From Corynebacterium sp. (GTDB lineage Bacteria; Actinomycetota; Actinomycetes; Mycobacteriales; Mycobacteriaceae): DNA of 64,000 nucleotides. The position numbers and the translations under genes are program-made. The notes under the pieces were generated by a model that was not told the DNA's origin, ran no database searches, and saw only the letters and a program-made list of their open reading frames with translations. Of this stretch, positions 1 through 8,587 are shown one piece after another. The DNA lies in NCBI RefSeq assembly GCF_022712275.1, contig NZ_JALAGU010000054.1, positions 62,001 to 126,000 of the forward strand. The letters run 5' to 3'. Position 1 is the first letter of the stretch; every line of letters starts with the position of its first letter.

Positions 1-128
1 AGCTCGGCGACCTCGAAGAGGTCTGCACCGGTCTGAGCGCCGAGGCCGGCGGCCTCGGTTGACCCGGTCAGGGCGCTGTCCAGGCTCGCGGACAGCTGGT
101 CCAGGGTTGCTCGGCTCGCTGCGTGCAC
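1..128 (-). CDS. atpH: ATP synthase delta subunit, N-terminal part (cut by window edge)
   Basis: Only the first 42 or so residues are in the window, read leftwards from a GTG at 128. The protein begins MHAASRATLDQLSASL, the form usual for actinobacterial AtpH (delta/OSCP), which joins the F1 head to the peripheral stalk. The start lies 5 bases after the atpF stop codon, so the two are almost certainly co-translated in the atp operon. Both the position directly after atpF and the N-terminus support the call. The rest of the gene lies beyond position 1. Confidence 0.85.
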   Translation of the reverse strand, partial: MHAASRATLDQLSASLDSALTGSTEAAGLGAQTGADLFEVAE

Positions 129-133
129 GGGCG

Positions 134-700
134 TCACTTCCCCGAACCGACGCTGTCGAGACCAGCGAGGAAGGAGTCGATGGTTCCGGACTTCTTGGTG
201 CTGTCGGCCAGGTCCTCACCGAGCAACTGCTCGGCCAGGTTGATGGACGCGGCACCGAGATCCTTGCGCAGGTCGGAGACGACGGCGTCGCGCTGCGCGA
301 GCAGAGCCTTCTCGCCGTCGGCGGCCTTGCGCTTGACCTCGGCCTCAGCCTTGGCGTTCGCCTCGGCGATGATCTTCTGACCCTGGGCACGGGCGTCGTC
401 CCGGATCTGGGATGCCTCGGTACGGGCCTCGGCGAGCTGGGAGTTGTACTTCTCCAGCGCGGCCTTGGCCTCTTCCTGTGCTGCCTCGGCACGCTGAATG
501 CCACCCTCGATCTGCTCCTCACGCTCGGCGAGGACCCTCTTGAAGGTCGGAAGAACGAACTTCCAGAACAGCACGAAGATGATGATGAAGCAGATCAGGG
601 ACCAGACGATGTCGTAGCCCGCAGGCATCAGCGGGTTAGGGTTGTCGGTCCACTGCTGTGGATCGTCATCCCCTGCCGCCAGAATGAAGTAGTTCGTCAT
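134..700 (-). CDS. atpF: ATP synthase F0 subunit b
   Basis: This 188-residue protein is the b subunit, the membrane-anchored peripheral stalk of F1F0 ATP synthase. One hydrophobic helix (about residues 30-53, around IVWSLICFIIIFVLFWKF) is followed by a long charged Ala/Glu/Lys/Arg-rich helix typical of the dimeric stalk. The segment before the helix is about 30 residues long, as is common in actinobacteria. It sits between atpE and atpH in the usual operon order. An inverted repeat (753-775) lies in the 92-base gap from atpE. Length and architecture are normal. Confidence 0.95.
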   Translation of the reverse strand: MTNYFILAAGDDDPQQWTDNPNPLMPAGYDIVWSLICFIIIFVLFWKFVLPTFKRVLAEREEQIEGGIQRAEAAQEEAKAALEKYNSQLAEARTEASQIRDDARAQGQKIIAEANAKAEAEVKRKAADGEKALLAQRDAVVSDLRKDLGAASINLAEQLLGEDLADSTKKSGTIDSFLAGLDSVGSGK

Positions 701-752
701 AGTCTCAGCTTTCGCTCTTGTGCGTGGTGATGTGTATCAGATGCCTGCCTGT

Positions 753-775
753 TCCCGGTGGGATTCCCACCGGGA
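753..775 (-). promoter_or_regulatory. Intercistronic stem-loop between atpE and atpF
   Basis: A perfect 10-bp inverted repeat (TCCCGGTGGG / CCCACCGGGA) with a 3-base loop lies between the atpE stop and the atpF start. In the direction of transcription no T-run follows it, so it does not look like an intrinsic terminator. It may act in mRNA stability or processing, which is inference. Confidence 0.55.
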
Positions 776-792
776 CCGGCGGGCGCCACACA

Positions 793-1035
793 CTAGAACA
801 GGAAGCCGGCGACCAGGCCGATGAGGGCGAGGGCCTCGGTGAAGGCGATACCCAGGAACATGGTGGTGCGCAGCTGGCCGGCCATCTCGGGCTGGCGGGC
901 CATGGCCTCGGCGGTCTTGCCGGCGACGATACCGATACCGATACCGGGGCCGATCGCAGCGAGACCGTAACCGATGGCACCGAGGCCGGTGACCTCGGAG
1001 GAGGTGTCCTGGGCCAGGATGAGCAGCTCGTTCAT
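793..1035 (-). CDS. atpE: ATP synthase F0 subunit c
   Basis: This 80-residue proteolipid forms the proton-translocating c-ring. It has two hydrophobic hairpin helices. The first contains the Gly-rich packing motif GIGIGIVAGK (about 31-40). A polar loop around ARQPE follows, and the ion-carrying glutamate lies in helix two in the FTEALAL segment (Glu67). This is the subunit bound by diarylquinolines in mycobacteria. It lies between atpB and atpF, with inverted repeats in both flanking gaps. Size and motifs are complete. Confidence 0.97.
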   Translation of the reverse strand: MNELLILAQDTSSEVTGLGAIGYGLAAIGPGIGIGIVAGKTAEAMARQPEMAGQLRTTMFLGIAFTEALALIGLVAGFLF

Positions 1036-1062
1036 TGTGTTTCCGTTCCTTTTCGTGAATCC

Positions 1063-1095
1063 GTACCGGGGCTGTGTAGTTGTTGTGCCCGGTAC
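1063..1095 (-). promoter_or_regulatory. Intercistronic stem-loop between atpB and atpE
   Basis: An 8-bp inverted repeat (GTACCGGG / CCCGGTAC) encloses a 17-base loop in the 78-base gap between atpB and atpE. No T-tract follows on the transcribed strand. With the hairpin at 753-775 it brackets atpE, the subunit needed in most copies. Confidence 0.4.
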
Positions 1096-1113
1096 CGGGG
1101 TCAGGGATTGTGC

Positions 1114-1944
1114 TTAGTGCTCGTCCGCGTGCAGCGAGAGCTCGATGTAGACCGCCGCCAGCAGGCTGAAGATGTACGCCTGGAGGAAGATGATCAGCAT
1201 CTCGAAGAGCATGAACGCCAGGCCGAAGGCCAGGGTTCCCGCCGAGAGGACGGTCCAGCCGTTCATCTGCCAGAAGAAGAAGTTCGTGGCAGAGAAGAGC
1301 AGGACGAGGATGATGTGACCCGCCAGCATGTTGGCCATCAGACGGATGGTCAGCGTGACCGGGCGGAGGACGAAGGTGGAGAAGAATTCGATCGGCACCA
1401 CGAGAATGTGGAGCGCCGGGGGCAGGTTCGGAATGACCAGCGAGGACTTCATGAACTTGCCGAAGCCGTAACGCTTGACACCCGCGTAGATCATCGCGAT
1501 GTACGCCACGGCCGCCAGCACGATCGGCATGCCGATCCTGGCGTTGGGCGAGACATTGAGGAACGGGATCACGGACGGGATGTTCCCGACCAGGACCACG
1601 AAGAAGATGGTGGCGATGACCGGCAGGAACCGGCGCCCCTCCTTCTTCCCCAGGATGTCTTCTGCGATGTGGATCCGGACGAAGTCGAGGAGGTACTCCC
1701 CGAGATTCTGGATGCCACGGGGGACCAGCTTGGGCTTGCGCATCGCGATAACGAAGAACACGACCAGCAGGAGGATCATCAGCAGACGGATGAGCATCAG
1801 TCGGTCGAGTGCGAAGAAACCGTTCGCGAAATCGTAGAACCAGAGACCTTCCCGGCCGGGAACGTCTTCGGTAGGTGCCTTGTCTCCACCCGGGAAGAAT
1901 TCGTGCCCCATTGAGGGTGTGTGGAATTCACCCTCCAGGGCCAA
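1114..1944 (-). CDS. atpB: ATP synthase F0 subunit a
   Basis: This is the a subunit, which forms the proton half-channels against the c-ring. It has several hydrophobic segments and the conserved TM4 region RPVTLTIRLMANMLAGHI, with the essential arginine, then a C-terminal helix with an LQAYIFSLL motif. The longest frame starts at a TTG at 1944 and gives 276 residues. The EGEFHTPS segment resembles the N-terminus of other corynebacterial AtpB proteins, so the TTG is preferred to the in-frame ATG at 1911. No strong ribosome binding site precedes either, so the start is less certain than the product. Confidence 0.93.
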   Translation of the reverse strand: MALEGEFHTPSMGHEFFPGGDKAPTEDVPGREGLWFYDFANGFFALDRLMLIRLLMILLLVVFFVIAMRKPKLVPRGIQNLGEYLLDFVRIHIAEDILGKKEGRRFLPVIATIFFVVLVGNIPSVIPFLNVSPNARIGMPIVLAAVAYIAMIYAGVKRYGFGKFMKSSLVIPNLPPALHILVVPIEFFSTFVLRPVTLTIRLMANMLAGHIILVLLFSATNFFFWQMNGWTVLSAGTLAFGLAFMLFEMLIIFLQAYIFSLLAAVYIELSLHADEH

Positions 1945-2279
1945 GGTTGTAACGCTCAGCGTTCTCTCCCGAGTTTGAGCCGCGTGACCTGTGCGTCAGG
2001 CGGTGCGATGGAGGTCGTCAGGTGGTACCCGGTCACCGTGGACTCCGTCGCACATCCGCACGATGCCGGGGGCGTAGATCCAGGACTGTTCCTGACCGCG
2101 CAGACGCGCCAGGCCAGTCGCCTGATTACCCGCACTGAACAATAGCAGCCCCGTTGCTCACACGCGAACGGGCACCCCCTGCGTCCCCCACCTGCGGTTT
2201 AGGGGGAGGTCGGCCCCAGTCCCGCACTCCCCCGTTCGAATAACCGGTACCCCCGGAAACGTCCCCCGACCCGGCTTTT
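1945..2279 (-). promoter_or_regulatory. atpI-atpB intergenic region with possible atp operon promoter
   Basis: These 335 bases between atpI and atpB contain no convincing gene. On the transcribed (minus) strand, 2147-2139 reads TGCTATTGT, an extended -10-like box, placed to give a leader of roughly 190 bases before atpB. No good -35 is seen. Short G-tract/C-tract inverted segments occur around 2180-2225. This is a plausible separate promoter for the structural atp genes, judged by position and -10 similarity only. Confidence 0.35.
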
Positions 2280-2753
2280 TCAGCCCACGTTGGTCGTCGT
2301 GGTCCGCAGGATCCCCAGCGTCTCCGTCGCGAGGCCCACCACCATCGCGAGAATGATCGTCACCCCCAGGGCCGTGGTGTCGTAGAAGTCGTAGCCCTTG
2401 AGCACGCCCAGGATCACGAGCACCACGACGATCTTGAGGATCCAGCTGCCGAGGATCACGATCAGCGTGTTCTGCGGCGTCGTATTCGCGGTGAGCAGCA
2501 CCACCCCGACGGTCGCCAGGACGAAACCGCCGCCGACGGCCGCACCGATGAGCACGCCCCAGATGCCCTCGATGTCCCGGACACTCCCCCACACCATCAG
2601 CGAGATGACGGTGAGCACGGCGACCCCGATGCCACCGAGCCTGGCCGCCCGCAGCAGCGGACGCCGGTGGTCGGCGATGTCGCCGTCCTCGGAGACGTTG
2701 ATGTCAGGGAGCTCGGTGGGGTCGGTGATGGGGTCCTGGTTCTGGTCAGTCAC
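2280..2753 (-). CDS. atpI: AtpI-like membrane protein upstream of ATP synthase genes
   Basis: This 157-residue protein starts at a GTG. An acidic, soluble N-terminus of about 35 residues is followed by four hydrophobic helices. It lies immediately upstream of atpB, the position of AtpI in many bacteria, where it helps c-ring assembly or ion supply. Actinobacterial AtpI proteins diverge strongly, so the call rests on position, size and four-helix topology rather than on a strong motif. It is 45 bases downstream of wecA and could be read from that transcript. Confidence 0.7.
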   Translation of the reverse strand: MTDQNQDPITDPTELPDINVSEDGDIADHRRPLLRAARLGGIGVAVLTVISLMVWGSVRDIEGIWGVLIGAAVGGGFVLATVGVVLLTANTTPQNTLIVILGSWILKIVVVLVILGVLKGYDFYDTTALGVTIILAMVVGLATETLGILRTTTTNVG

Positions 2754-2798
2754 CCGCCCAGGGTATCCCGCCTGCCACCGCGCACCGCAATCGGTGCC

Positions 2799-3995
2799 CT
2801 ATCCCCGGTCCGGCACCACGTCCCTGCGCCGGTTGCGCATCAGCGGTACCCAGGTAACCATTCCCACGACGAGGAACGCCAGCAGGAAGATCACCAGGGC
2901 GACCATCGGCGGGAGCACCGTCGCCCCGACAGCGCCGAGGGCGACGACCCCGACCCATGAGTAGAGCACCAGCACGACCTGTCGTTGGCCGTGGCCGAGC
3001 CGCAGCAACCGGTGGTGCAGGTGCTTCTTGTCCGGGGCGAAGGGACTCTTACCGGCAGCCATTCGACGGCAGACGGCGAGCACCAGGTCCAGCAGCGGGA
3101 TGAACAGGGCGGCGAGCACCACCAGAAGCGGGGACAGCAGAGCGACCACGTCCGCGGTGCCGTAGAGGGACATGGTGATCCGGCCCGAGGCCGAGACACA
3201 ACCCGCCGCCAGCAGCAGGCCGATGAGCATGGAGCCGGAGTCCCCCATGAAGATCCGGGCCGGGGCGAAGTTGTGCGGCAGGAAGCCTGCGCAGACTCCG
3301 ACCAGCACCGTGGAGATAATCGCGGGCGGGTAGGCACTCACCGTGCCGCCCTGGTCGTGCAGGATCGTCAGCGAGTAGATGAGCAGCGTCCCGCCGCCGA
3401 TCATTCCCAGCCCCGCCGCCAGCCCGTCGAGACCGTCGACGAAGTTCATGGCGTTGATGATCGCGACCGTCAGCACCGCAGTCAGGATCGTGGACTGGAC
3501 CTGGTCGAGAACCAGGGTGGTCCCGCCGTCGCCCCACGGGACCCAGATGAGGTACCAGCTCAGCCCCGCCAGACTCATCACGACCGCACCGACCACCTGC
3601 CCGCCGAGTTTGATCACCCAGGAGATGTCGTAGAGGTCGTCGATGATGCCGACGACCACGATGACCGCCGCGGCGAACAACACGGCCATCATATCCGGTG
3701 TCACCGGCGGGAATCCCCGGTTGAGCGCGGGAAGCTGACCGGCGGTGGCGATCGCGACGACCAGACCGGTGAACATCGCCACCCCGCCGAGCCGCGGCGT
3801 CGGCACCGTGTGGACGTCACGGGCGCGTGGGGCGCTCATCGATCCGAAACGGACCATGAGCATCCGGGCGATGCCGGTGGTGAGGTATGTGGTGACACAA
3901 CCGATGAGCAGCACAAGTGCCAGCTCCCGGAAGGGAATGCCTACGCCGGCGTTGCCGGACGCGGCGAGAACCATCGTCACCTCACCCATCCGCAT
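2799..3995 (-). CDS. wecA: Polyprenyl-phosphate GlcNAc-1-phosphate transferase (WecA/Rfe)
   Basis: This 398-residue polytopic membrane enzyme of the MraY/WecA family transfers GlcNAc-1-phosphate to decaprenyl phosphate. In mycolata this is the first step of the linker that joins arabinogalactan to peptidoglycan. Family motifs are visible: the DDLYDI acidic loop, the NAMNFVDGLDGLAAG motif and FMGDSGS, with a His-rich loop KKHLHHRLLRLGH near the C-terminus. The ATG at 3995 follows the tsaC stop by one base, with AAGGGG just upstream, so the genes are translationally coupled. The gene order prmC-tsaC-wecA matches that known from Mycobacterium. Confidence 0.92.
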   Translation of the reverse strand: MRMGEVTMVLAASGNAGVGIPFRELALVLLIGCVTTYLTTGIARMLMVRFGSMSAPRARDVHTVPTPRLGGVAMFTGLVVAIATAGQLPALNRGFPPVTPDMMAVLFAAAVIVVVGIIDDLYDISWVIKLGGQVVGAVVMSLAGLSWYLIWVPWGDGGTTLVLDQVQSTILTAVLTVAIINAMNFVDGLDGLAAGLGMIGGGTLLIYSLTILHDQGGTVSAYPPAIISTVLVGVCAGFLPHNFAPARIFMGDSGSMLIGLLLAAGCVSASGRITMSLYGTADVVALLSPLLVVLAALFIPLLDLVLAVCRRMAAGKSPFAPDKKHLHHRLLRLGHGQRQVVLVLYSWVGVVALGAVGATVLPPMVALVIFLLAFLVVGMVTWVPLMRNRRRDVVPDRG

Positions 3996-3996
3996 C

Positions 3997-4653
3997 TCAC
4001 CCCTTGGTCAGGGACTCTTCGGAGACGCCGAGGACCTCGGCCACCCGGGCAGCCTCGATCGCCCCCTGGCGCAGGATGCGGGGCCGGTGACCGGAGAGGT
4101 CGATGATCGTCGAGGAGGTGCCGATGGTGGCCGGACCGCCGTCGAGGTAGACCGAGACCGAGTCCCCCAGCTGCTCACGTGCCTGGGCCGCGGACAGTGC
4201 CGAGGGCTGACCGTGGACGTTGGCGCTCGACAGTGCCATCGGCCCGGTCTGCTGAAGCAGTTCGATCGCCACCGGGTGCAGCGGCATGCGCAGGGCGACG
4301 GTGCCGCGGGTGTCACCCAGGTTCCAGGGAAGGCTCGGGGCCTGGTGCGTGACGATGGTCAGTCCCCCGGGCCAGAAGGCCTCGACGAGTGCCTTCATCC
4401 GGGCGTCGGCGTCCCTCACCAGGCCGGTGACCGTGTCCCAGGAGCCGACGACGACCGGGGTCGGGTAATCCGGACCGCGGTGTTTGGCCGCGAGCAAGGC
4501 CGCGACGGCGTCATTGTCGAAGGCATCTGCGCCGATGCCGTAGACCGTGTCGGTCGGCATGACGATGAGGCGACCACCCTTGACGGCGGCGAGCGCGGCG
4601 GCGAGGCCGGCCTCGTGGCCCTCGGGTCGTGTGCAGTCATAGGTCTGCGACAC
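3997..4653 (-). CDS. tsaC: L-threonylcarbamoyladenylate synthase (TsaC/Sua5/YwlC)
   Basis: The enzyme makes threonylcarbamoyl-AMP from threonine, bicarbonate and ATP for the t6A modification of ANN-decoding tRNAs. The YrdC-fold signature is present: GGRLIVMPTDTVYGIGADAF near the N-terminus, KHRGPDYPTPV, the segment ALRMPLHPVAIELLQ, and a later SSANVHGQPSA motif. A longer frame opens at 4707, but the GTG at 4653 has an AAGGAG ribosome binding site 7 bases upstream and gives the normal 218-residue length. The gene lies 50 bases after prmC and abuts wecA. Confidence 0.92.
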   Translation of the reverse strand: MSQTYDCTRPEGHEAGLAAALAAVKGGRLIVMPTDTVYGIGADAFDNDAVAALLAAKHRGPDYPTPVVVGSWDTVTGLVRDADARMKALVEAFWPGGLTIVTHQAPSLPWNLGDTRGTVALRMPLHPVAIELLQQTGPMALSSANVHGQPSALSAAQAREQLGDSVSVYLDGGPATIGTSSTIIDLSGHRPRILRQGAIEAARVAEVLGVSEESLTKG

Positions 4654-4703
4654 TCTGGTGCTCCTTGGGGGAAGTGACGGTAGGTAAGGGTCTTTCAGAT
4701 GAT

Positions 4704-5729
4704 TCACTGTAGCCGGTCCGGCTCAGCGCCGCGGTCACCGGGATCACGGCGTACCGTGCCGGTGACGAACCGGTCACGACCGGCGTAGTCACGGTGCTGT
4801 ACCGGATCGACGATACCGGCATCCGCCAGCAGTTCCCGGACCTGCGGCCCGGTGGCACCATCGTGCTCGACGGCAATCTCCGCGTGCGGGGCACAGGCCA
4901 TGGCGATGATCGGTGCCAGCGGGCGCATGAGCTCCAGGCCGTCGGCGCCGGAGTAGACCGCCTCATGAGGGTCCGCCCCGACCTCCGGATCGGCCGCGGC
5001 AACATGCTCATCGTGGTCGCCTTCGGGGACGTAGGGCGGGTTCGACAGCACGAGGTCCGCACCGGCGACCAGGCCGAGTCCGGTGACCAGTGCGGCATCC
5101 GCGACGTCCCCGCGGTGGAACCCGACGGCGATCCGGGCGTCGATGTCTCCCCTGGCCCGCCAGTCGGCGAGGTTGCGCCCGGCGTAGTCCAGCGCGGTCG
5201 GCGAGAGCTCGATGCCGATGATCCGCAGGTCGAGACGGTCAGCCAGTCCGGCACGGGTCAGCAGGTGGGCGAGCCCGAGGCTGATCGTGCCGGGCCCGGA
5301 GCAGAAGTCCACCACGGTGAACCGCGGCGGAACCAGCGACGCACGCAACGGTGAACTACGGCGTCGCTGCTCCCAGTCGACCACCCGGGACGCCGCCCAG
5401 TCGATGAGCAGGTCGGTCTCCGGCCGGGGGATGAACACCCCTGGTCCGACAGCGAGGTCGAGACCCACCACCGGCGCGGTACCGAGGATGAACTGCAGCG
5501 GTTCACGGGCGGCCCGACGTTCCACCAGGGACATGTAGGACGCCGGGACCGGGTCTCCCCCACGCAGGACGAGATCCATCGGGGTGACCGTGGAGCCGGA
5601 GTCGGCGGTCAACGCTGCAGCCATGAGCTCGCGGGCGTCATGGGCCGCCGACGGCACCCTGGTGTCGGTCAGGATCTTCACCGCCGAGCGCAGCGCGGCC
5701 GAGACGGTCTGTGGACCGGTCTCAGTCAT
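4704..5729 (-). CDS. prmC: Release factor glutamine methyltransferase (PrmC/HemK)
   Basis: PrmC methylates the glutamine of the GGQ motif in release factors, here the neighbouring prfA product. The class I SAM-binding region contains VDFCSGPGTISLGLA and the diagnostic NPPY motif in VLSNPPYVPEGD. The ATG at 5729 overlaps the prfA stop in the 8-base arrangement ATGACTGA, which indicates translational coupling, so the upstream extension of the frame to 5792 is rejected. The 341-residue length is longer than E. coli PrmC because of insertions between the N-terminal helical domain and the catalytic core. Confidence 0.93.
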   Translation of the reverse strand: MTETGPQTVSAALRSAVKILTDTRVPSAAHDARELMAAALTADSGSTVTPMDLVLRGGDPVPASYMSLVERRAAREPLQFILGTAPVVGLDLAVGPGVFIPRPETDLLIDWAASRVVDWEQRRRSSPLRASLVPPRFTVVDFCSGPGTISLGLAHLLTRAGLADRLDLRIIGIELSPTALDYAGRNLADWRARGDIDARIAVGFHRGDVADAALVTGLGLVAGADLVLSNPPYVPEGDHDEHVAAADPEVGADPHEAVYSGADGLELMRPLAPIIAMACAPHAEIAVEHDGATGPQVRELLADAGIVDPVQHRDYAGRDRFVTGTVRRDPGDRGAEPDRLQ

Positions 5730-6807
5730 CGGCCTCGAGCCGTGCGGTACGGTCGGCGTCGTGCAGCGCACCGAACAGTGCCTCCAGATCACCGTCGAGG
5801 ACGGCGTCGAGGTTGTTGGCCTTGTAGCCGATGCGGTGGTCGGAGACGCGGGACTCCGGGAAGTTGTAGGTCCGGATGCGCTCCGAGCGGTCCATCGTGC
5901 GGATCTGCGCGGCGCGGCCCTCCGCGGCGGCGGCGTCCGCCTCCTCCTCCTTCATCTGCTGGAGGCGGGCGGCGAGCACCTGCATGGCGCGGGCCTTGTT
6001 CTGGATCTGCGAGCGTTCCTTCTGACAGGTCACCACGATGCCGGTGGGCAGGTGGGTGATGCGCACGGCGGAGTCCGTCGTATTCACTCCCTGACCGCCC
6101 TTACCGGAGGACCGGTAGACGTCGACGCGCAGGTCCTTGTCATCGATCTCGACGTCCTCGACCTCGTCGGGTTCCGGGTAGACCAGCACGCCGGCGGCGG
6201 AGGTCTGGATGCGTCCCTGCGACTCGGTCACGGGGATACGCTGCACCCGGTGGACGCCGCCCTCGAACTTGAAGACGCTCCACGCGCCGTCGCGGGTCGG
6301 CTGCTTCGACCGGATCGACATGGTGAGGTCTTTGACGCCACCCAGATCGGTCTCGTTGGTGTCCAGCACCTCACAGGTGAAACCGTGCTTCTCCGCATAG
6401 CGCTGGTACATGCGCACCAGCTCGCCGGCGAACAGCGCGGCCTCTTCTCCGCCGGCACCGGACTTGACCTCCATGACCACGTCATCGGAGTCATGGGGGT
6501 CACGCGGGGCCAGCAGGTCGGTCAGCTTCTCCTCGAGCTCCGGGATCTCCGCGGCGAGGCGGTCTGCCTCGGCAGCGAACTCGGCGTCTTCGGAGGCCAT
6601 CTCCGCGGCGACCTGGTGGTCCTCGCGGGCCTGGGTGAGTCGGTTGTACGTCTGGATGACCGGCTGGAGCTCACTGAACCGCTTGGCGACGCGACGGGCG
6701 GCCGCGGCGTCATTGTGCAGCTCCGGGTCGGAGAGCTGCATCTCAAGGCCCTGGTACTCCGAGAGGATGTCGTCGACCTTGGACGGCGAACCTGCCAGAT
6801 CACTCAT
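5722..6807 (-). CDS. prfA: Peptide chain release factor 1
   Basis: RF1 reads UAA and UAG stop codons and triggers peptide release. The catalytic GGQ loop is seen in SSGKGGQGVNTTDSAVR, and the anticodon-like recognition loop lies in domain 2 around GRIQTSAAGVLVYPEP. The ATG at 6807 overlaps the rho stop as ATGAGTGA, and the gene ends in another 8-base overlap with prmC; a GTG nine bases further upstream is also possible. The protein is 361 residues, the normal length. No rpmE gene lies between rho and prfA, unlike the arrangement recalled for M. tuberculosis. Confidence 0.95.
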   Translation of the reverse strand: MSDLAGSPSKVDDILSEYQGLEMQLSDPELHNDAAAARRVAKRFSELQPVIQTYNRLTQAREDHQVAAEMASEDAEFAAEADRLAAEIPELEEKLTDLLAPRDPHDSDDVVMEVKSGAGGEEAALFAGELVRMYQRYAEKHGFTCEVLDTNETDLGGVKDLTMSIRSKQPTRDGAWSVFKFEGGVHRVQRIPVTESQGRIQTSAAGVLVYPEPDEVEDVEIDDKDLRVDVYRSSGKGGQGVNTTDSAVRITHLPTGIVVTCQKERSQIQNKARAMQVLAARLQQMKEEEADAAAAEGRAAQIRTMDRSERIRTYNFPESRVSDHRIGYKANNLDAVLDGDLEALFGALHDADRTARLEADD

Positions 6808-8587
6808 CGTCGTCACCTGCCAGCGGAGCGGAGGACGCGATCTGCATCATGAACTCGCCGTTCGTCCTGGTCTTGCGCAGCTGCTTGATCATCAGGTCGA
6901 TGGCCGCCTGCGGATCCAGCGCGGAGAGGATGCGGCGCAGCTTGTGCATGAGCCGTGCCTCCTCCGGACCGAGCAGGAGGTCGTCCTTGCGGGTGCCGGA
7001 GGGGTTGACGTCCACGGCCGGGAAGAGGCGCCGCTCGGCGATCTTGCGGTCCAGCTTGAGCTCCGCGTTACCGGTGCCCTTGAACTCCTCGAAGATGACC
7101 GTGTCACCGGCGGAACCGGTCTCCACCATGGCGGTGGCGATGATGGTCAGGGAGCCTCCGTTCTCGATGTTGCGCGCGGCACCGAGGAAGCGCTTCGGCG
7201 GGTAGAGGGCGTTGGAGTCCACACCACCGGACAGGATGCGTCCGGATGCCGGGGAGGAGTTGTTGTAGGCACGGCCTAGACGCGTGATCGAGTCCAGCAG
7301 GACGACGACATCCTGGCCCTGCTCCACCAGACGCTTCGCACGCTCGATGGCGAGCTCAGCGACAGCGGTGTGCTCGTTCGGCGGACGGTCGAAGGTCGAG
7401 GCGATGACCTCGCCCTTCACCGAACGCTGCATGTCGGTGACCTCCTCGGGACGCTCGTCGACGAGGACGACCATGAGGTGGCACTCGGGGTTGTTGACCG
7501 CGATCGCATTGGCGATGTCCTGCAGGATCGTCGTCTTGCCGGCCTTCGGCGGAGAGACGATGAGGGCGCGCTGGCCCTTACCGATCGGCATGATGAGATC
7601 GATGACGCGGGTGGTCAGGATCTTCGGGGTGGTCTCCAGACGCAGCCGCTGGTTCGGGTACAGCGGAGTGAGCTTGTGGAAGCTCGGACGCTTGGCGGCG
7701 TCCTCCGGGCTGAGACCGTTGACCGTGTCCACGCTGTGCAGCTGGGTGTACTTGCCGCGGTTGCGGTTGCGGCCCTGACCGTTGTTCGCGGTCTGCTGCT
7801 TGCCCGGGCGGATGGTGCCGGTGATCGCGTCACCGTGGCGCATGCCGAACCTCCGGACCATCTGGATCGGGACGTAGATGTCGGTGGAACCGGCGTGGTA
7901 GCCGGTGGTGCGGATGAAGGCGGTGTTCGCGTCGACGAAGTCGAGGATGCCGGCGACGGGGGTCGGCGGCTCACCCTGGTTGTTCTGGTTGCCGCCCTGG
8001 TTACCGCTGTCCTGGTTGCTGCGGTTGCGGTTGCGCTCGCGGCGGGAATTGCGCTCGGAGCGTCCACCACCCTGCTGGTTCCCCTGGCGGTTGTCCTGGC
8101 GTGCGCCCCGGCCATCCTGCTGGTCAGCGTCCCCCTGGTTGTTCTGCTGCCCCTGGTTGCCCTGGTTGTTCTGCCGGTCGTCGCCACGGCCACGGTTACG
8201 ACGGTTACGACGGTTACGGCGACTGCGGCGTCCCCCGCCCTCGCCGTCCTGCTGGTCGTTGCGATCGTTCCGGTCGTTTCGGTCGCTGTGCTCGTTCCGG
8301 TCGGTGCTCTCGGTACGGTTCTCAGACACGGTGTCGCCCCGGTCAGCCTTCTCTGTGGTCGTCGGAGCGGCCTGTTCCGGCGCCTTCTCCGGTGCGGTCG
8401 TCTTCTTCGCCCCCGCGGTACGGCCCCCGCCGAAACCCGCGGAACTGATGGCGTCGATGAGCTCGCCCTTGCGCAGACCCGAGGTGCCACGCAGGCCCTG
8501 GGAGGCGGCGATCTGCTTCAGCTCCGTCAGCTTGAGGCTGGCGAGTCCGTCGTTCTGTGCCCTGGAGACGATGTCAGGCAAAGTCAC
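6800..8587 (-). CDS. rho: Transcription termination factor Rho with long disordered insertion
   Basis: Rho is a hexameric RNA-dependent ATPase that terminates transcription. The N-terminal Rho_N helix bundle (about residues 3-50) is followed by a disordered segment of about 150 residues rich in Asn, Arg, Gln, Gly and Asp. Then come the RNA-binding OSB domain (about 210-290) and the ATPase core, with the Walker A motif SPPKAGKTTILQD and Walker B VVLLDSITRLGRAYN. Insertions of this sort are known in actinobacterial Rho. The GTG start at 8587 has AAAGGA 7 bases upstream. A long untranslated leader is likely. Confidence 0.97.
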   Translation of the reverse strand: MTLPDIVSRAQNDGLASLKLTELKQIAASQGLRGTSGLRKGELIDAISSAGFGGGRTAGAKKTTAPEKAPEQAAPTTTEKADRGDTVSENRTESTDRNEHSDRNDRNDRNDQQDGEGGGRRSRRNRRNRRNRGRGDDRQNNQGNQGQQNNQGDADQQDGRGARQDNRQGNQQGGGRSERNSRRERNRNRSNQDSGNQGGNQNNQGEPPTPVAGILDFVDANTAFIRTTGYHAGSTDIYVPIQMVRRFGMRHGDAITGTIRPGKQQTANNGQGRNRNRGKYTQLHSVDTVNGLSPEDAAKRPSFHKLTPLYPNQRLRLETTPKILTTRVIDLIMPIGKGQRALIVSPPKAGKTTILQDIANAIAVNNPECHLMVVLVDERPEEVTDMQRSVKGEVIASTFDRPPNEHTAVAELAIERAKRLVEQGQDVVVLLDSITRLGRAYNNSSPASGRILSGGVDSNALYPPKRFLGAARNIENGGSLTIIATAMVETGSAGDTVIFEEFKGTGNAELKLDRKIAERRLFPAVDVNPSGTRKDDLLLGPEEARLMHKLRRILSALDPQAAIDLMIKQLRKTRTNGEFMMQIASSAPLAGDDDE

